A stretch of DNA of 64,000 nt, from the NCBI RefSeq assembly GCF_003201595.1, contig NZ_QJJS01000002.1, positions 124,001-188,000 on the forward strand. Direction: 5' to 3'. Positions 1 through 11,356 of this stretch are shown piece after piece. The notes below the pieces were generated by a model. That model was not told the DNA's origin and ran no database searches. It worked only from the letters and a program-made list of their open reading frames with translations. Source of the stretch: Sphaerotilus hippei. GTDB lineage: Bacteria; Pseudomonadota; Gammaproteobacteria; Burkholderiales; Burkholderiaceae_C. The translations under genes and the position numbers were made by a program. Numbering within the stretch: position 1 is the first letter of the stretch; every line of letters starts with the position of its first letter.

Positions 1-1230
1 CACTACGGCGACGCCCGCCAGGGGCGCCATGAGTTCATCGCCATCGACACCGGCGGCTTCGAGCCCGACTGCACCTCCGGCATCTTCCAGGAGATGGCCC
101 GGCAGACGCGACAGGCCGTGGCCGAGGCCGATGCGGTGATCTTCGTCGTCGACGTGCGTGCCGGTCTGTCGGCCCAGGACCACGACATCGCCCGTTTCCT
201 GCGCACCGCCAACAAGCGCGTGCTGCTGGCGGCCAACAAGGCCGAAGGCATGAAGGACGGACCGCAGCTGGCGGAGTTCTACGAGCTGGGCATCGGCGAG
301 CCGCACCCGATCTCCTCGGCCCACGGCCAGGGCATCCGCAGCCTCATCGAGGCGGCGCTCGACGACCTGTTCCCCGAGCTCGACGAGGACGACGAGCCGC
401 CGCGCGACGAGAACGGCCGCGGCCCGACCCGCCTGGCGATCGCCGGGCGCCCGAACGTGGGCAAGTCCACGCTGATCAACACCTGGCTTGGCGAGGAGCG
501 GCTGGTCGCCTTCGACCTGCCGGGCACGACCCGCGACGCCATCCACGTGCCTTTCGAGCGGGATGGCAAGGCCTACGAGCTGATCGACACCGCCGGCCTG
601 CGCCGCAAGGGCAAGGTCTTCGAGGCGATCGAGAAGTTCTCGGTGGTCAAGACGCTGCAGGCCATCGCCGATGCCAACGTCGTGCTGCTGCTGATCGACG
701 CGACCGAAGGCGTGTCCGACCAGGATGCGCACATCGCGGGTTATGCGCTCGATGCCGGCCGTGCGGTGGTCATCGCCATCAACAAGTGGGATGCGATCGA
801 CAGCTACCAGCGCGAGCTGCTGCAGCGCTCGGTCGAGCAGCGCCTGGCCTTCCTGCGGTTCGCGCCGGTGCTGCACATCTCGGCCAAGCGCCGGCAGGGC
901 CTGGGCCCGCTGTGGAAGGCGATCGACGACTCCTGGGCGTCGGCCACGCGCAAGATGCCCACGCCGGTGCTGACGCGCATCCTGGGCGAGGCGGTGCAGT
1001 ACCAGCAGCCCAAGCGGGTCGGCGCCTACCGGCCCAAGCTGCGTTATGCCCACCAGGGCGGCCAGAACCCGCCGGTCGTGGTCATCCACGGCAATGCGGT
1101 CGAGCACGTCACCGAGGTCTACAAGCGTTATCTGGAAGGGCGCATCCGCGAGCATTTCAAGCTCGTGGGCACGCCCATGCGCATCGAACTGAAGAGTTCC
1201 CACAATCCGTTCACGGAAAGGGATTCCTGA
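1..1230 (+). CDS. der: Ribosome biogenesis GTPase Der (EngA), 5' end cut by window edge
   Basis: Double-GTPase that works in maturation of the 50S ribosomal subunit. The reading frame is open from base 1, so the N-terminal first G1 motif (roughly 45 residues) lies outside the window. Visible are the first-domain DTGG (bases 46-57) and NKAE (about 235-246). The second G domain has GRPNVGKS (445-468), DTAG (586-597) and NKWD (781-792), followed by the C-terminal KH-like domain with the family's basic ending. The two G domains in tandem are specific to Der. The in-frame ATG at 94 is internal and not the start. The next gene, hfq, follows after an 80-base gap, the usual order in Burkholderiales. 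Confidence 0.97.
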   Translation, partial: HYGDARQGRHEFIAIDTGGFEPDCTSGIFQEMARQTRQAVAEADAVIFVVDVRAGLSAQDHDIARFLRTANKRVLLAANKAEGMKDGPQLAEFYELGIGEPHPISSAHGQGIRSLIEAALDDLFPELDEDDEPPRDENGRGPTRLAIAGRPNVGKSTLINTWLGEERLVAFDLPGTTRDAIHVPFERDGKAYELIDTAGLRRKGKVFEAIEKFSVVKTLQAIADANVVLLLIDATEGVSDQDAHIAGYALDAGRAVVIAINKWDAIDSYQRELLQRSVEQRLAFLRFAPVLHISAKRRQGLGPLWKAIDDSWASATRKMPTPVLTRILGEAVQYQQPKRVGAYRPKLRYAHQGGQNPPVVVIHGNAVEHVTEVYKRYLEGRIREHFKLVGTPMRIELKSSHNPFTERDS

Positions 1231-1310
1231 TGCGTCCAGCCAGTTCTGGAGTCGTGTGCTAACGTATGGACTTCATCTACGTCATTTAATCTTCCAACAC
1301 GGAGAATATC

Positions 1311-1553
1311 GTGAGCAATAAAGGGCAACTCCTACAAGACCCGTTTCTGAACCTGCTGCGCAAGGAGCATGTTCCAGTTTCGATCTATCTGGTCAACGGC
1401 ATCAAGCTGCAGGGTCACATCGAGTCTTTCGACCAGTACGTCGTGCTGCTTCGCAACACGGTGACGCAGATGGTCTACAAGCACGCCATCTCGACGGTCG
1501 TGCCGGGTCGACCGGTCAACTTCCACGCCGGCGAGGCGTCGGAAACCCTCTGA
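1311..1553 (+). CDS. hfq: RNA chaperone Hfq
   Basis: Hexameric Sm-like RNA chaperone that pairs small RNAs with mRNAs. The 80-residue product carries the Sm1 region ([16 protein letters not shown]), the Sm2-type YKHAISTV motif and the conserved Q8, D9 and F39-type residues of the family. The start is GTG at 1311, supported by GGAGA at 1301-1305 with a 5-base spacer; no upstream ATG gives a better fit. The C-terminal tail after the Sm core is short (about 15 residues), as in other beta-proteobacteria and unlike the longer E. coli tail. It sits directly before hflX, the classic hfq-hflX-hflK-hflC cluster. Confidence 0.97.
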   Translation: MSNKGQLLQDPFLNLLRKEHVPVSIYLVNGIKLQGHIESFDQYVVLLRNTVTQMVYKHAISTVVPGRPVNFHAGEASETL

Positions 1554-1590
1554 TCTCCGGCCTCGCCGGAAGGAAGCAGCGCCTCTCATC

Positions 1591-2898
1591 TTGACTTCAA
1601 CGGAAAGACTCGAATCCCCGCGGGCCGTGCTCGTCGGGGTCGATTTCGGGCCCGGTTCTTCATTCGAGTCCAGCCTGGACGAACTTGCCCTGCTGACCGA
1701 GTCGGCGGGTGACCTCCCGGTGGCCCGGTTGACGGCCAAGCGGCGATCTCCCGATCCCGCCCTGTTCGTCGGCAGCGGCAAGGCCGACGAGATCAAGTCG
1801 CTCGTCGACCTGTACCAGGCCCATTGCGTCATCTTCGATCAGGCGCTGGGCCCGGCCCAGCAGCGCAACCTCGAGCGCCACCTCGGCGTCGAGGTGCTCG
1901 ACCGCACCAGCCTGATCCTCGAGATCTTCGCCGCCCGCGCGCGCAGCCACGAGGGCAAGCTCCAGGTCGAGCTGGCCCGCCTGCGCTACCTGTCGACCCG
2001 GCTGGTGCGGCGCTGGACCCACCTCGAGCGTCAGCGGGGCGGCGTGGGCCTGCGCGGTGGTCCGGGTGAAACCCAGATCGAGCTCGACAAGCGCATGATC
2101 GCCGTGCGCATCAAGGCCGTTCGTGATCGCCTGGACCGTGTCAAGCGCCAGCGCGGCACGCAGCGGCGCGCCCGCGAGCGGCAGGGCACCTTCCGCATCT
2201 CGCTGGTGGGCTACACCAACGCCGGCAAGAGCACGCTGTTCAATGCGCTGGTGAAGGCCCAGGCCTACGCCGCCGACCAGCTGTTCGCCACGCTGGACAC
2301 CACCACCCGCCAGCTCTACCTCGACGAGGCGCGTTGCAGCGTCTCGCTGTCGGACACCGTCGGTTTCATCCGCGACCTGCCGCACAGCCTGGTCGAGGCC
2401 TTCCAGGCGACGCTGCAGGAGGCCGCCGACGCGGACCTGCTGCTGCACGTGGTCGACGCCTCGAGCCCGACCTGGCTGGATCAGGTCCACGAGGTCGAGC
2501 GTGTGCTGGCGGAGATCGGTGCGGATCAGGTGCCCCAGGTGCTGATCTTCAACAAGCTCGATGCGGTCGAGGAGAGCGCGCGCCCGCGTGCGCTGCACGA
2601 CCAGTTCGAGCGCTCGCCCGGCCAGGTCGTGCCGCGCCTGCATGTCAGCGCGCTGACCGGCGAGGGGCTGGACGGGCTGCGTGCGCTGCTGTCGCAGCGC
2701 GCCAGTCCCGAAGCCCGTCGTGCCGCCGAGGACGACGGCCAGCCCGATCCCCGTGACATCGACCTGGCGCCGTCGGTGCCAACCACCGCACGATCCGACG
2801 AGGACCTCGAGTCCTGGTCGGACGAGGGGGAGGACGGCGCCGCGGATGATCCGGACGCCGTGGTAGCCTTGTCCCCACATTCGCCGCCCGCGGCGTGA
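1591..2898 (+). CDS. hflX: GTPase HflX
   Basis: Ribosome-binding GTPase of the Obg/HflX class, known in other bacteria to split stalled or heat-stressed ribosomes. The 435-residue product has the HflX-specific N-terminal domain, a central GGxGLRGGPGETQ-type linker, the G1 motif GYTNAGKS at residues 207-214, a G3 DTVGF and the G4 NKLD near residue 321. The chosen start is TTG at 1591; the purine-rich AGGAAG ends about 14 bases upstream, so the start is not certain. The C-terminal 60 residues are acidic and low in complexity, and may be poorly conserved. Confidence 0.93.
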   Translation: MTSTERLESPRAVLVGVDFGPGSSFESSLDELALLTESAGDLPVARLTAKRRSPDPALFVGSGKADEIKSLVDLYQAHCVIFDQALGPAQQRNLERHLGVEVLDRTSLILEIFAARARSHEGKLQVELARLRYLSTRLVRRWTHLERQRGGVGLRGGPGETQIELDKRMIAVRIKAVRDRLDRVKRQRGTQRRARERQGTFRISLVGYTNAGKSTLFNALVKAQAYAADQLFATLDTTTRQLYLDEARCSVSLSDTVGFIRDLPHSLVEAFQATLQEAADADLLLHVVDASSPTWLDQVHEVERVLAEIGADQVPQVLIFNKLDAVEESARPRALHDQFERSPGQVVPRLHVSALTGEGLDGLRALLSQRASPEARRAAEDDGQPDPRDIDLAPSVPTTARSDEDLESWSDEGEDGAADDPDAVVALSPHSPPAA

Positions 2899-2922
2899 GA
2901 ACCCTGTTTCCACTTCAACACG

Positions 2923-4275
2923 ATGACGAATCCCATGGACGTCCGGACGCCTTTCCTTGACCGTGGCCTCGCGACCGCGGGCTCTGCGCTGCGCCTGGTT
3001 TCGGGTGCTGTCCGTGCCTTGCTGGCACGGCCTGCCCGTGGCCATGCGGGGCCGGCGGCCGGCTCGCTGATTCTCAACTCGGGTCGCAACGACGGTCCGC
3101 CCGACCTCGACGAGCTCTGGCGCGACTTCAACCAGAAGCTCGGCGGCCTGTTCGGCAGCAAGCCCGGTCGTGGCGGCGATGGCGGTGACGGTGGCAACGG
3201 CCCCGTCGGCGGCCCTGGCGACGGTCGCATCGCCGGCATCGGCGGCGGCCTGATCGCCGGCGTGGTCGCGCTGATCTGGCTGGCCAGCGGCTTCTTCATC
3301 GTCCAGGAAGGCCAGCAGGCCGTGGTGATGACCTTCGGCCGCTTCAGCAACACGGTCGACGCCGGCATCCAGTACCGCTGGCCCTATCCCTTCCAGTCCC
3401 ATGAGACCGTCAACGTGACGCAGACCCGCTCGACCGAGGTCGGGCGCAACGTGGTGGTGCAGACCACCGGGCTGCGCGACTCGTCCATGCTCACGCAGGA
3501 CGAGAACATCGTCGACATCCGCTTCACGGTGCAGTGGCGCCTGAAGCAGGCCAAGGACTTCCTGTTCGAGAACCGCAACGTCGAGGAGGCCGTGCTGCAG
3601 GCCGCCGAGTCGGCCGTGCGCGAGATCGTCGGTCGCAGCTCGATGGACTCGGTGCTCTACGAGCAGCGCGACGCGATCGCGGTCGATCTGGTCAAGCTGA
3701 TCCAGGTCCAGATGGACCGCCTGAAGGCGGGCATCCTGATCGTCAACGTCAACGTGCAGAGCGTGCAGGCGCCCGAGCAGGTGCAGGCCGCCTTCGACGA
3801 CGCCTTCAAGGCCGGCGCCGATCGTGAGCGCCTGAAGAACGAGGGCCAGGCCTATGCCAACGACGTCATCCCGCGTGCGCGCGGTGCCGCGGCCCGCCTG
3901 ACGGAGGAAGCCGAAGGTTACCGTTCCCGCGTGGTGGCGCAGGCCGAGGGGGATGCGCAGCGCTTCAGCGCCGTGCTGACCGAGTACCAGAAGGCCCCGG
4001 CGGTCACGCGCGATCGCCTCTACACCGACACGATGGCCCAGGTGTTCTCCAACGTCAGCAAGGTCATGGTCGACTCGCGCAGCGGCAGCAACCTGCTGTA
4101 CCTGCCGCTGGACAAGCTGATGGCGCAGACGGCCGCGCCGTCGACCGGCGGGGCCTCGACGCCTGCCGCCGTGGCGCCGGGTGCGGCGGGCACCGATCCG
4201 CTGCCGTCGTCCGGGGCCAACCTGGACATACGCTCCCGCGATGGTCAGCGCAGCCGCGACCGTGACGCACGCTGA
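2923..4275 (+). CDS. hflK: FtsH protease regulator HflK (SPFH membrane protein)
   Basis: Membrane-anchored SPFH protein that forms the HflKC cage around the FtsH protease. The 450-residue product has a proline/glycine-rich cytoplasmic N terminus, one membrane segment at about residues 107-127, then the SPFH/prohibitin domain (VQEGQQAVVMTFGRF onward) and an Ala/Glu-rich helical region. The family-conserved N-terminal block PPDLDELWRDFNQKLGG begins only near residue 58; the first 45 or so residues are Ala/Arg-rich and not recognisable. The start ATG at 2923 is therefore provisional. It is followed by hflC after 15 bases, as expected for a complex made of both. Confidence 0.94.
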   Translation: MTNPMDVRTPFLDRGLATAGSALRLVSGAVRALLARPARGHAGPAAGSLILNSGRNDGPPDLDELWRDFNQKLGGLFGSKPGRGGDGGDGGNGPVGGPGDGRIAGIGGGLIAGVVALIWLASGFFIVQEGQQAVVMTFGRFSNTVDAGIQYRWPYPFQSHETVNVTQTRSTEVGRNVVVQTTGLRDSSMLTQDENIVDIRFTVQWRLKQAKDFLFENRNVEEAVLQAAESAVREIVGRSSMDSVLYEQRDAIAVDLVKLIQVQMDRLKAGILIVNVNVQSVQAPEQVQAAFDDAFKAGADRERLKNEGQAYANDVIPRARGAAARLTEEAEGYRSRVVAQAEGDAQRFSAVLTEYQKAPAVTRDRLYTDTMAQVFSNVSKVMVDSRSGSNLLYLPLDKLMAQTAAPSTGGASTPAAVAPGAAGTDPLPSSGANLDIRSRDGQRSRDRDAR

Positions 4276-4290
4276 AGCAAGGAAGTGACG

Positions 4291-5187
4291 ATGAATCGCA
4301 TTGGTTTGATGATCGTTGGCGGGCTGCTGGTCCTGATGACCGCCATGTCGACGCTGTTCGTGGTGGATCAGCGCAATGTCGCGGTGATCTACGCTTTTGG
4401 CGAGATCAAGGAAGTCATTTCCGAGCCCGGCCTGAAGTTCAAGCTGCCGCCGCCGCTGCAGAACGTGGTCCTGATCGACCGCCGCACGCAGACCCTCGAC
4501 AGCCCCGAATCGCGGCCGGTCTTCACGGCCGAGAAGCAGAGCCTGGTGATCGACTGGCTGGTCAAGTGGCGCATCACCGAGCCGCGCCAGTTCATCCGCA
4601 ACACCGGCATCGACCTGCGCAACGCCGAGGCCCGTCTCTCGCCGATCGTGCAGGCGGCGCTCAACGAGGAAGTGACCAAGCGCACCGTGCGCGAGATGCT
4701 GTCGAGCGAGCGCGACAAGGTCATGCAGGGCGTGATGCGCCGGCTGTCCGACGACGCCAAGGGCTTCGGCATCGAGATCGTCGACGTGCGCATCAAGCGG
4801 GTGGACTTCGCCGCCACGATCACCGACTCGATCTACCGCCGCATGGAGTCCGAGCGCAAGCGGGTGGCCAACGAGCTGCGCTCCGAAGGTTCGGCCGATG
4901 GCGAGAAGATCCGCGCCGATGCCGATCGCCAGCGTGAGGTCATCCTCGCCGAGGCCTATCGTGATGCCCAGAAGGTCAAGGGTGATGGTGATGCCAAGGC
5001 CTCGGCCCTGTACTCCGAGGCCTTCGGTCGCGATCCGCAGTTCGCGCAGTTCTACCGCAGCCTGGAGGCCTACCGCTCGACCTTCCACAGCAAGTCCGAC
5101 GTGATGGTGCTGGACCCGTCGAGCGAGTTCTTCAAGGCCATGCGCAGCGGTGGCCCGGGTGCCGCCGCGGCCGCTGCCCGCAAGTGA
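4291..5187 (+). CDS. hflC: FtsH protease regulator HflC (SPFH membrane protein)
   Basis: Partner of HflK in the inner-membrane HflKC complex that modulates FtsH. The 298-residue product has one N-terminal membrane segment (about residues 3-22), the SPFH domain starting at VVDQRNVAVIYAFGE, a conserved basic/acidic helical segment (RKRVANELRSEG) and a C-terminal alanine-rich tail. The start chosen is ATG 4291 because GGAAG (4281-4285) lies five bases before it; a GTG at 4285 overlaps that ribosome-binding site and is less likely. Length is slightly under that of the E. coli protein (334). Confidence 0.95.
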   Translation: MNRIGLMIVGGLLVLMTAMSTLFVVDQRNVAVIYAFGEIKEVISEPGLKFKLPPPLQNVVLIDRRTQTLDSPESRPVFTAEKQSLVIDWLVKWRITEPRQFIRNTGIDLRNAEARLSPIVQAALNEEVTKRTVREMLSSERDKVMQGVMRRLSDDAKGFGIEIVDVRIKRVDFAATITDSIYRRMESERKRVANELRSEGSADGEKIRADADRQREVILAEAYRDAQKVKGDGDAKASALYSEAFGRDPQFAQFYRSLEAYRSTFHSKSDVMVLDPSSEFFKAMRSGGPGAAAAAARK

Positions 5188-5201
5188 GCTGAGGCGACGA
5201 C

Positions 5202-5390
5202 ATGGCTGAGACGCTGTGGCTCGCCCTGGCGCTGGTGCTGGTTCTCGAGGGGCTGCTGCCCTTCCTGAACCCGCCGTCCTGGCGCCGCGTGTTCGAGAAG
5301 GCCCTGCAGCTTTCGGACGGCCAGATCCGTTTCTTCGGCCTGTCGAGCATCGTCATCGGACTGCTGCTGCTCCTGCTGTTCGCTCCCTGA
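5202..5390 (+). CDS. DUF2065 small membrane protein
   Basis: Small 62-residue protein with two predicted membrane helices (about residues 3-20 and 43-60) separated by a short basic loop containing NPPSWRR. This layout matches the DUF2065 (YjeT-like) family, which is commonly encoded right after hflC. No function is established; the genomic link suggests a role with HflKC/FtsH, but that is inference. ATG 5202 follows hflC by 14 bases with GAGGCGA as a likely ribosome-binding site, so it is probably part of the hfl operon. Confidence 0.85.
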   Translation: MAETLWLALALVLVLEGLLPFLNPPSWRRVFEKALQLSDGQIRFFGLSSIVIGLLLLLLFAP

Positions 5391-5400
5391 ACGGCTCCTT

Positions 5401-5425
5401 CGCCCCGCAGTTTCCTGCCGGGGCG
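5401..5425 (+). other. Intercistronic hairpin between DUF2065 and hisZ
   Basis: CGCCCCG (5401-5407) pairs with CGGGGCG (5419-5425), and an inner CAG/CTG extends the stem past a one-base bulge. There is no T-run after it, so it may be a weak or Rho-assisted terminator, or an mRNA-stabilising structure, rather than a clear intrinsic terminator. Confidence 0.45.
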
Positions 5426-5460
5426 ATCGACGTGATGCCGGGCAAGCCCGCCTGCCCCGG

Positions 5461-5466
5461 TAGAAT
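5461..5466 (+). promoter_or_regulatory. Possible -10 element for hisZ
   Basis: TAGAAT followed by C resembles the TATAATC form of -10 seen before rpsB and carA in this window. It lies 25 bases before the hisZ ATG. No convincing -35 hexamer is visible at the normal spacing, so this is tentative. Confidence 0.3.
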
Positions 5467-5491
5467 CACGCTTTTGTCTTCTCCATTCCCT

Positions 5492-8039
<2,548 letters not shown>

Positions 8040-8094
8040 ATTCCCAGTCCACCCGACCGCACCCGCGATGTCCGAAGCATTCGAAGGAATGAAC

Positions 8095-8619
8095 ATGCTC
8101 ACCGATGATGGCAAGCACCTGTATGTGTCCTGGGATCAGTATCACCAGCTGATCGAGCGCCTGGCGATCAAGGTGCACCAGTCAGGCTGGCAGTTCGACC
8201 AGATCCTGTGTCTGGCGCGTGGCGGCATGCGCCCCGGCGACGTGCTGTCGCGGGTGTTCGACAAGCCCCTGGCGATCATGTCGACCAGCTCCTACCGTGC
8301 CGAGGCCGGCACGATCCAGGGCCGGCTCGACATGGCCAAGTACATCACGATGCCCAAGGGCGAGCTGGCGGGCCGGGTGCTGCTGGTCGACGACCTGTCG
8401 GATTCGGGCGTGACGCTGCAGGCCGTGGTGGAGCGCCTGCGTGGCATGCCGGCCATCCGCGAGCTGCGTTCGGCGGTGCTGTGGGTCAAGGGCGTGTCGG
8501 TCTACACGCCCGACTATTTCGTCGACATGCTGCCGACCAGTCCCTGGATCCACCAGCCGTTCGAGCAGTACGACGAACTGCGGCCCGACGCCCTCGAGCG
8601 CAAGAGCTCGGTGGGTTGA
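8095..8619 (+). CDS. Purine-type phosphoribosyltransferase
   Basis: Type I phosphoribosyltransferase, probably salvaging a purine base with PRPP. The 174-residue protein has a SRVFDKP/ARGGMRPGD region and the PRPP-binding loop VLLVDDLSDSGVT at residues 95-107. The exact base (xanthine, guanine or hypoxanthine) cannot be read from the sequence. The start ATG 8095 is chosen because AAGGA (8084-8088) lies six bases before it; ATGs at 8068 and 8089 are also in frame but have no suitably spaced ribosome-binding site. It follows purA by 55 bases and ends at a strong terminator. Confidence 0.88.
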   Translation: MLTDDGKHLYVSWDQYHQLIERLAIKVHQSGWQFDQILCLARGGMRPGDVLSRVFDKPLAIMSTSSYRAEAGTIQGRLDMAKYITMPKGELAGRVLLVDDLSDSGVTLQAVVERLRGMPAIRELRSAVLWVKGVSVYTPDYFVDMLPTSPWIHQPFEQYDELRPDALERKSSVG

Positions 8620-8625
8620 AATGGA

Positions 8626-8652
8626 AACGGCGCCTCTGGCGCCGTTTTTTTT
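8626..8652 (+). terminator. Intrinsic terminator of the purA-phosphoribosyltransferase unit
   Basis: AACGGCGCC (8626-8634), loop TCT, GGCGCCGTT, followed by a run of eight T. A textbook Rho-independent terminator just after the phosphoribosyltransferase stop codon. Confidence 0.9.
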
Positions 8653-8714
8653 CATCGACATCGCATCGCTGCGGCCGCCTGGGGTGATCAGCGCGGCAGT
8701 GTGGAGCGCCCATG

Positions 8715-8742
8715 AAAAAAGCCGACTGACGTCGGCTTTTTT
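8715..8742 (-). terminator. Bidirectional intrinsic terminator next to tRNA-Leu
   Basis: AAAAAAGCCGAC (8715-8726), loop TGAC, GTCGGCTTTTTT (8731-8742). The A and T runs on both sides allow termination on either strand. On the minus strand it lies just past the 3' end of tRNA-Leu and is the natural end of that transcript. Confidence 0.88.
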
Positions 8743-8751
8743 GCTTGCGTT

Positions 8752-8836
<85 letters not shown>

Positions 8837-9066
8837 TTGCAGGATTCTTGCAACCAATCCACCGAAGTCGACCTCAGGATGCAACTCCTGAGCCTTGAAC
8901 CGTCACAAGCCTGTTAGGCTTGCAGGGTTTCGATGAACTTGAAGCGATTCGATTTCCAGGATTCCGACCGATGAATCTGTCGTCTCTTGCAAACCGGCTT
9001 GAATCAAGCGAAGAAAAAGATTATGGCATGACATTCCTTGCAAACGCAAGAGGAAGAGGAAAAGAC
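8837..9066. other. AT-richer divergent region between tRNA-Leu and rnr
   Basis: These 230 bases separate tRNA-Leu (minus) from rnr (plus) and must hold both promoters, though no consensus pair stands out. They contain two hairpins: CTCAGGA/TCCTGAG (8873-8892) and CAAGCCT/AGGCTTG (8906-8922). CTTGCA recurs at 8836, 8847, 8919, 8986 and 9037. A frame open to 8920 joins rnr, but codon use there is unlike the rest of the window, so it looks like untranslated leader. Confidence 0.5.
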
Positions 9067-11301
9067 TTGAACGCCACGTTGATGAGTGAAGCGGAGGGCA
9101 CCGTCCAGGGCCACCGTGATGGCCATGGCTTCGTCATGAGGGACGATGGCGAGGCGGATGTCTACCTCGCGCCGCAGGAGATGCGCGCGGTGCTGCACCG
9201 GGATCGGGTGCGCGTGCGGGTCATCCGGCACGATCGCAAGGGCCGGCCCGAAGGTCGGGTGCTCGACATCCTGGCACGGCGACCCACCCCGATCATCGGT
9301 CGCCTGCTGCACGAGAACGGCATGTGGATCGTCGCGCCCGAGGACAAGCGTTATGGCCAGGACATCCTGATCCCGAAGAACGGCACGGCCAAGGCGCAGG
9401 CCGGGCAGGTGGTGGCCGTCGAGCTGACCGAGCCGCCTTCGCTGTATTCGCAGCCGGTGGGCCGCATCACCGAGGTGCTGGGCGACATCGACGATCCCGG
9501 CATGGAGATCGAGATCGCGGTGCGCAAGTACGAGGTGCCGCACCAGTTCTCGCCCGAGACGCTGGCGCAGACCGGCGCGCTGCCCGAGCGGCTGCGGCCG
9601 GCCGACCGGCGCCACCGCGTCGACCTGCGTGACGTCGCGCTGGTCACGATCGATGGCGAGGATGCCCGCGATTTCGACGATGCGGTCTACTGCGAGCCGG
9701 CCAAGGTCGGCCGGGTCAAGGGCTGGCGCCTGATCGTGGCCATCGCCGACGTGAGCCACTACGTCAAGCCGGGCGATCCGCTCGATGCCGATGCCTACGA
9801 GCGGGCCACCTCCGTGTACTTCCCGCGGCGGGTGATCCCGATGCTGCCGGAGAAGCTCTCCAACGGCCTGTGCTCGCTCAACCCGGAGCAGGAGCGGCTG
9901 TCGATGGTCTGCGACATGCTGGTCACCCCGGGCGGCGAGGTGCATGCCTACCAGTTCTATCCGGCGGTGATCTGCTCGCATGCCCGCTTCACCTACACCG
10001 AGGTGGCGGCCATCCTGGCCAACACCCGTGGCGTGGAGGCCCAGCGCCGGGCCGACCTGGTGCCGCACCTGCTGCACCTGCACGAGGTCTACCGCGCGCT
10101 GCTCAAGCAGCGTGCCACCCGTGGTGCGGTCGACTTCGAGACCACCGAGACGCAGATCGTCTGCGACGACAACGGCCGCATCGAGAAGATCGTGCCGCGC
10201 ACCCGCACCGAGGCGCACCGGCTGATCGAGGAGGCGATGCTGGCGGCCAACGTCTGCTCGGCCGATTTCATCCAGAACGGCGGCCATGCGTCGCTGTTCC
10301 GGGTCCACGAGGGGCCCACGCCCGAGAAGCGCACGCTGCTGCAGAACTACCTGCGCAGCCTGGGCCTGGGTTTTGTCGTCAGCGAGGAGCCATCACCGGG
10401 CGAGTTCCAGGCCATCGCCCAGCAGACCCGTGAGCGGCCCGATGCGGCGCAGATCCACCAGATGCTGCTGCGCTCGATGCAGCAGGCCATCTACACGCCG
10501 ATCAACAGCGGCCACTTCGGTCTGGCCTATGGCGCCTACACGCACTTCACCAGCCCCATCCGGCGTTATCCCGACCTGCTGGTGCACCGGGTCATCAAGG
10601 CGCTGCTGACCGGCAAGGTCTACCACCTCGACGTGCCGACGCATGTGCCGGTGGCCACCTCGTCGCGCCGCGGGCCCCGCCCGGGCGGGCCGGCCAAGAA
10701 GGAGCTGTCGGGCTGGGAGGCGGCCGGTGCGCACTGCAGTGCCAACGAGCGCCGTGCCGACGAGGCCTCGCGTGATGTCGAGGCCTGGCTGAAGTGCAAG
10801 TTCATGCGCGAGCGCCTGGGCGAGGAGTACATGGGCACGGTCAGCGCGGCGACCAGCTTCGGCCTGTTCGTGCAGCTCGACGAGCTTTATGTCGAGGGCC
10901 TGGTGCACATCACCGAGCTGGGCGGCGAGTATTTCCGCTTCGACGAGGCCCGCCAGGAGCTGCGCGGCGAGCGCACCGGCATGCGCTACGGCGTGGGCAC
11001 CCGCATCCGGGTGCAGGTCAGCCGGGTCGACCTGGATGGCCGCAAGATCGATTTCCGCCCGGTGCGCGAGCCCGGCATGCCGGTGCCGACGGCAGCCCCG
11101 CGGGGTGCGGCGCCCCGTGAGCGGCCCGCCAGCGCCCAGCAGGAGCTGGCCACGCTGCAGGACAGCGACCGCGAGGTGCGGCGCTCGGCCCGCAAGGCCG
11201 CGGCCAAGGTCGGGCAGCGTGCGGCCAAGGCGGCTGGCAAGCGCAGCACGGCCGCCAAGTCGGGGGCCGAGGGCGGCCGGACCAAGCGCACCCGCCGTTG
11301 A
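9067..11301 (+). CDS. rnr: Ribonuclease R
   Basis: Processive 3'-to-5' exoribonuclease that degrades structured RNA. From the chosen start the 744-residue product holds the cold-shock OB domains (from GTVQGHRDGHGF), the RNB catalytic domain with GEDARDFDDAVY (metal-binding Asp at residues 199, 202, 204, 205), an S1 domain at about 587-670 and a Lys/Arg/Ala-rich tail (about 700-744). TTG 9067 is preferred because AGGAAGAGGA (9051-9060) sits six bases upstream. Other in-frame starts at 8920, 8971, 9028 and 9082 are possible. With any of them the N-terminal helix-turn-helix domain common in RNase R is not recognisable. Confidence 0.92.
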   Translation: MNATLMSEAEGTVQGHRDGHGFVMRDDGEADVYLAPQEMRAVLHRDRVRVRVIRHDRKGRPEGRVLDILARRPTPIIGRLLHENGMWIVAPEDKRYGQDILIPKNGTAKAQAGQVVAVELTEPPSLYSQPVGRITEVLGDIDDPGMEIEIAVRKYEVPHQFSPETLAQTGALPERLRPADRRHRVDLRDVALVTIDGEDARDFDDAVYCEPAKVGRVKGWRLIVAIADVSHYVKPGDPLDADAYERATSVYFPRRVIPMLPEKLSNGLCSLNPEQERLSMVCDMLVTPGGEVHAYQFYPAVICSHARFTYTEVAAILANTRGVEAQRRADLVPHLLHLHEVYRALLKQRATRGAVDFETTETQIVCDDNGRIEKIVPRTRTEAHRLIEEAMLAANVCSADFIQNGGHASLFRVHEGPTPEKRTLLQNYLRSLGLGFVVSEEPSPGEFQAIAQQTRERPDAAQIHQMLLRSMQQAIYTPINSGHFGLAYGAYTHFTSPIRRYPDLLVHRVIKALLTGKVYHLDVPTHVPVATSSRRGPRPGGPAKKELSGWEAAGAHCSANERRADEASRDVEAWLKCKFMRERLGEEYMGTVSAATSFGLFVQLDELYVEGLVHITELGGEYFRFDEARQELRGERTGMRYGVGTRIRVQVSRVDLDGRKIDFRPVREPGMPVPTAAPRGAAPRERPASAQQELATLQDSDREVRRSARKAAAKVGQRAAKAAGKRSTAAKSGAEGGRTKRTRR

Positions 11302-11356
11302 CGGGCGCGCCGCTGGCGTCGGTGGCCGCCGTCGGCCTGCCGATGCCCGTGGTCCG

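Noticed and set aside
1660-5088. A very long antisense open frame (about 1140 codons) opposite hflX-hflK-hflC
   Set aside because: High GC leaves few stop codons antisense. The product is His/Arg/Gly/Ala-rich and low in complexity, with no domain, and lies over well-identified genes.
8920-9066. In-frame upstream extension of rnr
   Set aside because: AT-rich codon use unlike the gene, no domain match, and a strong Shine-Dalgarno for TTG 9067 lies inside it.
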